Below are positions 59,805 through 64,000 of a stretch of DNA of 64,000 nt, one piece after another. The translations under genes and the position numbers were made by a program. Origin of the DNA: Liquorilactobacillus capillatus DSM 19910 (lineage in GTDB: Bacteria > Bacillota > Bacilli > Lactobacillales > Lactobacillaceae); contig NZ_AZEF01000020.1 in the NCBI RefSeq assembly GCF_001434915.1, positions 1-64,000 on the forward strand. Reading direction: 5' to 3'. Numbering within the stretch: the stretch's first letter is position 1; each line of letters opens with the position of its first letter. The notes beneath the pieces were generated by a model. That model ran no database searches. It was not told the origin of the DNA and saw nothing but the letters and a program-made list of their open reading frames with translations.

Positions 59805-62180
59805 TCAATAATTAGAATTAACGTATTTCCAAAAAAAGGCTAGTTGTTTTTTTAATTGGTCGAGTGAATAACTTTGCTGATAGTGCTGCCAGTGAGCGGG
59901 AAATAAACGTGTGTAACGTTTAGTGTTAAAGCGTTGATCTAGTAGAAGGAGAACACCAGTATCATTCATGCCGCGAATGACACGGCCAGCAGCTTGTAAA
60001 ACATTATTAAAACCGGGTAATTGATAGGCATATTCAAAACCGCTAGCATATGTTTGTTCAAAGAATTCTTTGAGTTCTTCAGTCTCTTCATTAAAAGCTG
60101 GCAGACCAACACTAATGATTGCTACACCTGAAAGTGCATCCCCTTTGAGGTCTATCCCCTCTGCAAAACTACCGCCTAAAACTGCGAAACCAGTAACTTT
60201 TGCAAGTGGTTGACGTTTAAATGTTGCTAGAAAAGCTGCTTTGGCTTCGGGAGTCATATTAAGATCCTGGTAAATAGTTTTGATGTCCGGATTAATTTGT
60301 GAAAAGGCAGTGTAAATTTGTTTAAGAAAGGCATAGGAGGGGAGGAAAACTAAATAATTACCACTTCTAGCATGAACCATTGCGGTTAAAGCAGCAATAA
60401 TTCTGCTCTCATTTTGGGCACGAAAACGGTAAGAGACATTTAATTTAGGTGTTACAAAAAGGCCAAGCTTTTTAGCTTTGAACGGTGAAGACAAAGTGTA
60501 TGCCAGTACTTCATCCTGTCCTCCCAGAACATCTTGATAATAAGTGATAGGAGATAATGTAGCAGAAAATAAGATGGCGCTTTTCCCTTTAGCAAGACTT
60601 AGGTTAAGCAATGAGCTCGGGTTTAAACAAAAAATCTTAATAACTACGTTTTTTTCAACTAGAGTTAATTTCGTCCTAAAAGTTTTGTTATAAAAACTGC
60701 TGATTTTAATAAAAGTATGGACAGCTAAATAATAATCTAATAGTGATTGAAATAACGGATGTTCAGAGTTTTGTTTCAACCAAGTTTGAACTTTCAAGAT
60801 AAAACGCTGGGCATACTTTAAAAATGTAGTGGGACACTTAGCCGATAGTTTAGTTAGAGCTTTAGTCGCAGATAATTCTGCTTTTGATTTAGTAAATGCT
60901 TGTTGAAAACGTTCTAAATAAGTTTGGATTTTCTTAGTAGTTTTAGCTGGAGTAGAATGCTTAAGTTTTATGAGTATATTTTTTAAAGGAGCTGAACTTA
61001 TCTCAGCAGTATACATAGAACGTGAGCGTGCAACGAGATTGTGTGCTTCGTCAACTAAGAAACAATAATCTTGGGCAGAATCCTGGAAAAAACGTTGTAA
61101 ATAAACAAGCGGATCAAAAAGATAATTGTAATCACCAATAACAACATCACAAAATAAACTAACATCAAGTGAAAATTCAAAAGGATCGATCATGTGTTTC
61201 TGGGCGTATTTTTTGATAATATCCGTGGAAATAAGCGTCTCATTCTGGAGAATGTCTTTAAGCGCCGGTTTTAGACGATCATAATAACCGACAAAATAGG
61301 GGTTTTTAGAATCCTCAATTTCTTTTTCTTCTGCAAAAGTTATCTTTTCTTTAGCGGTAAGTGTAATACTATGGAGTTTGAGACCCTCTTGCTGTAATAG
61401 CATAAGACTTTGTTCAGCTACTTGTCGGGTACTTTCTTTGGCGGTCAGATAGAAAATTCGAGTGGTCTTATTTTGACCAAGTGCCATGATAGCTGGAAAA
61501 AGGGTAGAAATTGTTTTACCAGTTCCCGTAGGGGCCTCAACAAAGAGTCGTTTTTGAATTGCGATAGTTTTGTAGACCGCGGCAGCAAGCTCGTGTTGCC
61601 GTGGACGGTAATCTTTGAATGGAAAGTGGAGTTTGGAGATAGAGTGATTACGTTGAACGAACATGCGCTGTTTTAAACTAGCCCATTCAGTAAAAACGGC
61701 AATCGTTTTATTAAAGAACTTATCTGCTTCTTTTTTTGTTAATATAGCATATTTGTGAGTGATTTGTTCATTGCTTGTCTGAACGTAGATTAATTCAAGC
61801 TTGATTTGTTTAAGTTTGGTATCTTTTATCAATATAGCAGCGTACATTTTTAACTGTGCCCAATAAAGATTTTGCTTTGCAAGTGAAAGGTCATCGAAGT
61901 TTAGTGCAGATGTTTTTATCTCAATAACCCGATCATAACTGCCATTGGTTTGATGAACACCATCGGCACGTCCGTTAAGTGTGTAAGTTTGTTCGCCGAC
62001 TTGAACAGATGTCTGCAAGCTAAATTCAGCGCTATAGCTTTTATCCCATTTTTTTTGAAGATGACGGTGAATAATAGCTCCTTGAAGTGCGGTGTTGTCG
62101 CTACTAAAGAGTTCTCCGTGCAGATCACCGGTTTGCCAAACAAATTCAATTAATTTTCGTATTCCAAGTTCATTTTTCAT
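59805..62180 (-). CDS. Fusion of PD-(D/E)XK nuclease domain with DinG/XPD-type helicase
   Basis: 791 residues. Residues about 30-150 resemble RecB/Cas4-like nucleases (H38, D73 in GRADG, E87-I-K89). The helicase has Walker A EAPTGTGKT near 218, the box VDEAHN, and C-terminal motifs GGSFAEGIDLKG and QAAGRVIRG. Relatives carry four Fe-S cysteines between the Walker A and DEAH regions; here the equivalent places read DSKNPYFVGYYDR and HMIDPFEFSLD, with none of them. Probably DNA repair. ATG start after a weak AGGG site. Confidence 0.85.
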   Translation of the reverse strand: MKNELGIRKLIEFVWQTGDLHGELFSSDNTALQGAIIHRHLQKKWDKSYSAEFSLQTSVQVGEQTYTLNGRADGVHQTNGSYDRVIEIKTSALNFDDLSLAKQNLYWAQLKMYAAILIKDTKLKQIKLELIYVQTSNEQITHKYAILTKKEADKFFNKTIAVFTEWASLKQRMFVQRNHSISKLHFPFKDYRPRQHELAAAVYKTIAIQKRLFVEAPTGTGKTISTLFPAIMALGQNKTTRIFYLTAKESTRQVAEQSLMLLQQEGLKLHSITLTAKEKITFAEEKEIEDSKNPYFVGYYDRLKPALKDILQNETLISTDIIKKYAQKHMIDPFEFSLDVSLFCDVVIGDYNYLFDPLVYLQRFFQDSAQDYCFLVDEAHNLVARSRSMYTAEISSAPLKNILIKLKHSTPAKTTKKIQTYLERFQQAFTKSKAELSATKALTKLSAKCPTTFLKYAQRFILKVQTWLKQNSEHPLFQSLLDYYLAVHTFIKISSFYNKTFRTKLTLVEKNVVIKIFCLNPSSLLNLSLAKGKSAILFSATLSPITYYQDVLGGQDEVLAYTLSSPFKAKKLGLFVTPKLNVSYRFRAQNESRIIAALTAMVHARSGNYLVFLPSYAFLKQIYTAFSQINPDIKTIYQDLNMTPEAKAAFLATFKRQPLAKVTGFAVLGGSFAEGIDLKGDALSGVAIISVGLPAFNEETEELKEFFEQTYASGFEYAYQLPGFNNVLQAAGRVIRGMNDTGVLLLLDQRFNTKRYTRLFPAHWQHYQQSYSLDQLKKQLAFFWKYVNSNY

Positions 62181-62280
62181 TTTTTATACCCTCATTAATG
62201 GTTGTCTTAAATGACCATGTGAAATATTATAACGGAAATAAGACACTGAAACAATTTTTGAAACCAAACTATTTTGAGTA

Positions 62281-62388
62281 AAAAGCGAACATTTATCTAC
62301 GTATAATCGCCTATTTACATTAATTATAGTCTATAGTATATTAATAAAGGATTGATTACTAAATATCCGAGCACTAATGTTCGGTAAA
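62281..62388 (+). promoter_or_regulatory. PurBox-type operators before the purine permease
   Basis: AAAAGCGAACATTTAT at 62281-62296 and, inverted, ATGTTCGGTAAAAA at about 62377-62390 both fit the PurBox. TATAAT lies at 62302-62307. CCGAGCA / TGTTCGG (62367-62384) forms a near-palindrome next to the ribosome binding site. PurR control is likely. Confidence 0.6.
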
Positions 62389-62403
62389 AAGGGAGATATA
62401 ACT

Positions 62404-63711
62404 TTGAAGGAGAAGTTAGTATCATATTTTGAGATAGATCAGTTGGGGTCAACCGTGCGCAGAGAAGTATTAGCCGGGTTTACAACTTTTATTTCGATGG
62501 CGTATATTTTGTTTGTTAACCCGAGTGTTTTGGGAGCTTCGGGGATGGATAAAGGTGCTGTGTTTACTGCGACTGCGCTGGCAAGTGCATTAGGCTGCTT
62601 TTTGATGGGGATTTTCGCAAAATATCCAATTGCAACTGCACCCGCTTTGGGAATTAATGCTTTCTTTACATATTCAGTTTGTATTGGAATGAAGATTCCG
62701 TGGCAAACAGCTTTAGCAGGAGTCTTTGTTGCTTCAGTTATTTTTTTATTAATTACAGTTTTTAAATTACGTGAACTAATTATTGATGCGATTCCAGCTA
62801 ATTTAAAGTATGCTATCTCAGCTGGAATTGGTCTTTTTATTGCTTTTATTGGTTTAGAAGATGGCGGAATAATCGTTGCTGACAAATCGACTATTGTTTC
62901 ACTGGGACATTTTGCAGGGACTACTTGGTTAACCATCTTTGGATTAGTAGTTACAGCTATTTTACTGGTTAAACGTGTTCCTGGTGGGATCTTTATTGGA
63001 ATGGTAGCTACGTCTATCTTAGGAATCTTAACAGGAATGATCAAACTACCGACGACGATTATTTCGGGTGCACCTAGTCTAAAACCAACTTTTTTAGTGG
63101 CACTCCAGCATGTTGGTGATATTAATACGATGCAATTATTTGTCGTTGTTTTAACCTTTCTATTAGTCACTTTCTTTGATACTGCTGGAACGTTAGTTGG
63201 GTTAGCACAGCAGGCTGGTTTTATGAAAAATAACAAGATGCCGCGTGTTGGTAAGGCGTTACTTTCTGATTCAACAGCAATGCTTGCTGGTTCATTATTA
63301 GGAACATCTCCAGTTGGTGCTTATGTTGAATCTTCAGCAGGAATTGCTGTTGGGGGGCGTTCAGGACTAACTGCTGTTACAACAGGTATTCTTTTCATTT
63401 TTGGAATATTCTTCTCACCACTTTTAGCCGTAGTGACTAGTCAGGTAACAGCACCAGCTTTGATAATTGTTGGTGTTTTGATGGCACAAAGTATGAAACA
63501 TATTGAATGGGAGAAGATGGAGATCGCGATTCCTTCATTCTTGATATTGTTGGGAATGCCGTTAACATATAGTATCTCTGATGGTTTAGCCTTGGGGATT
63601 ATTGCGTATCCTGTGACAATGATTGCAGCGAAGAGAGGTAAAGAAGTTCATCCGATCATGTACCTTTTATTCTTTGTCTTCTTAGGCTTCCTGTGGATTT
63701 TAAATAACTAG
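62404..63711 (+). CDS. NCS2 family purine permease (guanine/hypoxanthine, AzgA type)
   Basis: 435 residues from TTG at 62404, with AAAGGGAG about 9 bases upstream; ATG at 62377 would start inside the operator. About 12-14 helices; GFTTFISMAYILFVNPSVLG, ALGINAFFTYSV, FFDTAGTLVGLA and GTSPVGAYVESSAGIAVGGRSG are the AzgA/PbuG signatures (last one given in part). Imports hypoxanthine or guanine. Confidence 0.92.
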   Translation: MKEKLVSYFEIDQLGSTVRREVLAGFTTFISMAYILFVNPSVLGASGMDKGAVFTATALASALGCFLMGIFAKYPIATAPALGINAFFTYSVCIGMKIPWQTALAGVFVASVIFLLITVFKLRELIIDAIPANLKYAISAGIGLFIAFIGLEDGGIIVADKSTIVSLGHFAGTTWLTIFGLVVTAILLVKRVPGGIFIGMVATSILGILTGMIKLPTTIISGAPSLKPTFLVALQHVGDINTMQLFVVVLTFLLVTFFDTAGTLVGLAQQAGFMKNNKMPRVGKALLSDSTAMLAGSLLGTSPVGAYVESSAGIAVGGRSGLTAVTTGILFIFGIFFSPLLAVVTSQVTAPALIIVGVLMAQSMKHIEWEKMEIAIPSFLILLGMPLTYSISDGLALGIIAYPVTMIAAKRGKEVHPIMYLLFFVFLGFLWILNN

Positions 63712-63758
63712 CAAGAGTAGAGATTTTAATTTATAGAAATATCCTATTTAGAAATAGG

Positions 63759-63805
63759 TAAGGAACTGACTCAAAGGTTAACATTTGAGTCAGTTCTTTT
63801 TTAAT
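63759..63805 (+). terminator. Terminator after the purine permease
   Basis: AAGGAACTGACTCAAA / TTTGAGTCAGTTCTTTT with a T run. Confidence 0.82.
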
Positions 63806-64000
63806 TAGAGAGATAGTATTTTGTGTAAAGTTATTTGAATTGTTCTTTAAAATATTAAAAGTACTATAATTTAAGATAAGCATAAAAAGTGTACAGTAAT
63901 ATATGAAATTGCTAAAATTAAGTGGTTGACTTTTACAAGTTGGATTGGGTCCGAGTAATAAGAAAGATAAGACAAATTATTGGAAGGAAGCAGGCGAGGT
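63806..64000. other. Upstream region of the next gene, cut by the window end
   Basis: AT-rich. TTTACA (63932-63937) and TAATAA (63956-63961) could be a weak promoter. The last bases GGAAGGAAGCAGGCGAGG may belong to a leader or a ribosome binding site. No coding start is visible. Confidence 0.3.

Noticed and set aside
62220-62403. Purine riboswitch before the NCS2 permease
   Set aside because: The conserved loop sequences of the guanine aptamer are not present; PurBoxes explain control better.
62439-63236. 265-codon open frame on the minus strand
   Set aside because: It is antisense to the purine permease, has no ribosome binding site, and is low-complexity in a way that mirrors the membrane gene; a shadow.
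63926-64000. Possible T-box leader at the window end
   Set aside because: An AGTA and purine-rich bases are visible, but no GA motif, specifier or T-box can be checked before the window ends.

Overview
The window is a stretch of chromosome from an AT-rich Gram-positive bacterium of the Lactobacillales, most likely Lactobacillaceae. Supporting signs are AGGAGG-type ribosome binding sites with many TTG and GTG starts, the order metG-tatD-rnmV-rsmA-veg-ispE-purR-glmU-prs, the order rpoE-pyrG-murA-rho-rpmE2, T-box leaders, a lone ispE-like gene beside a class II HMG-CoA reductase, and a small protein resembling a family seen in lactobacilli. I do not assign a genus. No prophage, insertion sequence, transposon, plasmid origin or CRISPR array was recognised; nearly all of it is ordinary single-copy chromosome.

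Layout. 1-1.4 kb: end of an rRNA operon (5S), a SigH/ComX-type sigma factor on the minus strand and a tRNA-Thr. 1.4-10 kb: helD, trpS with a very compact T-box leader, a Ppx/GppA phosphatase, a solute-binding protein, and a mevalonate-linked operon (mvaA, HELLH protein, sirtuin). 10-16 kb: housekeeping translation and RNA-processing block (metG, tatD, rnmV, rsmA, veg, ispE-like). 16-22.5 kb: an amino-acid block set between ispE and purR, with argGH on the minus strand and, divergently, an aminotransferase / D-2-hydroxyacid dehydrogenase / PfoR-like membrane protein operon preceded by a leader that encodes a 24-residue peptide rich in aromatic codons and by two terminators. 22.8-27.4 kb: purR, glmU, prs and two small minus-strand genes. 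27.5-33.4 kb: leuABCD plus an MFS transporter behind a leucine leader-peptide attenuator. 33.6-38.2 kb: nagB, and a LysR regulator divergent from malic enzyme and an AEC permease. 38.4-45.7 kb: a full trpEGDCFBA set in which the promoter and T-box leader are present twice. 45.7-52.9 kb: birA, a YibE/F pair, a lipoprotein, an HD phosphohydrolase, YwiB-like protein and RNA polymerase delta. 53-58.5 kb: pyrG with a CTP-type attenuator, murA, rho and rpmE2. 58.5-64 kb: MFS exporter, a nuclease-helicase fusion and a purine permease.

The main theme is RNA-level control of amino-acid and nucleotide genes. At least five different leaders can be read directly: two near-identical Trp T-boxes, a short trpS T-box, a Leu leader-peptide attenuator, an aromatic leader peptide with tandem terminators, and a pyrG leader whose transcript should start with GGGC. 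Several proteins also deviate at well-known sites: MurA has Asp where Cys is usual, LeuA lacks the C-terminal regulatory domain, TrpE lacks a recognisable LLES motif, the IspE-like kinase lacks the GYH motif, the DinG-type helicase lacks its Fe-S cysteines, and Rho appears to start at an ATT codon. The best candidate for an undescribed system is the aromatic leader and operon at 18.8-22.4 kb.
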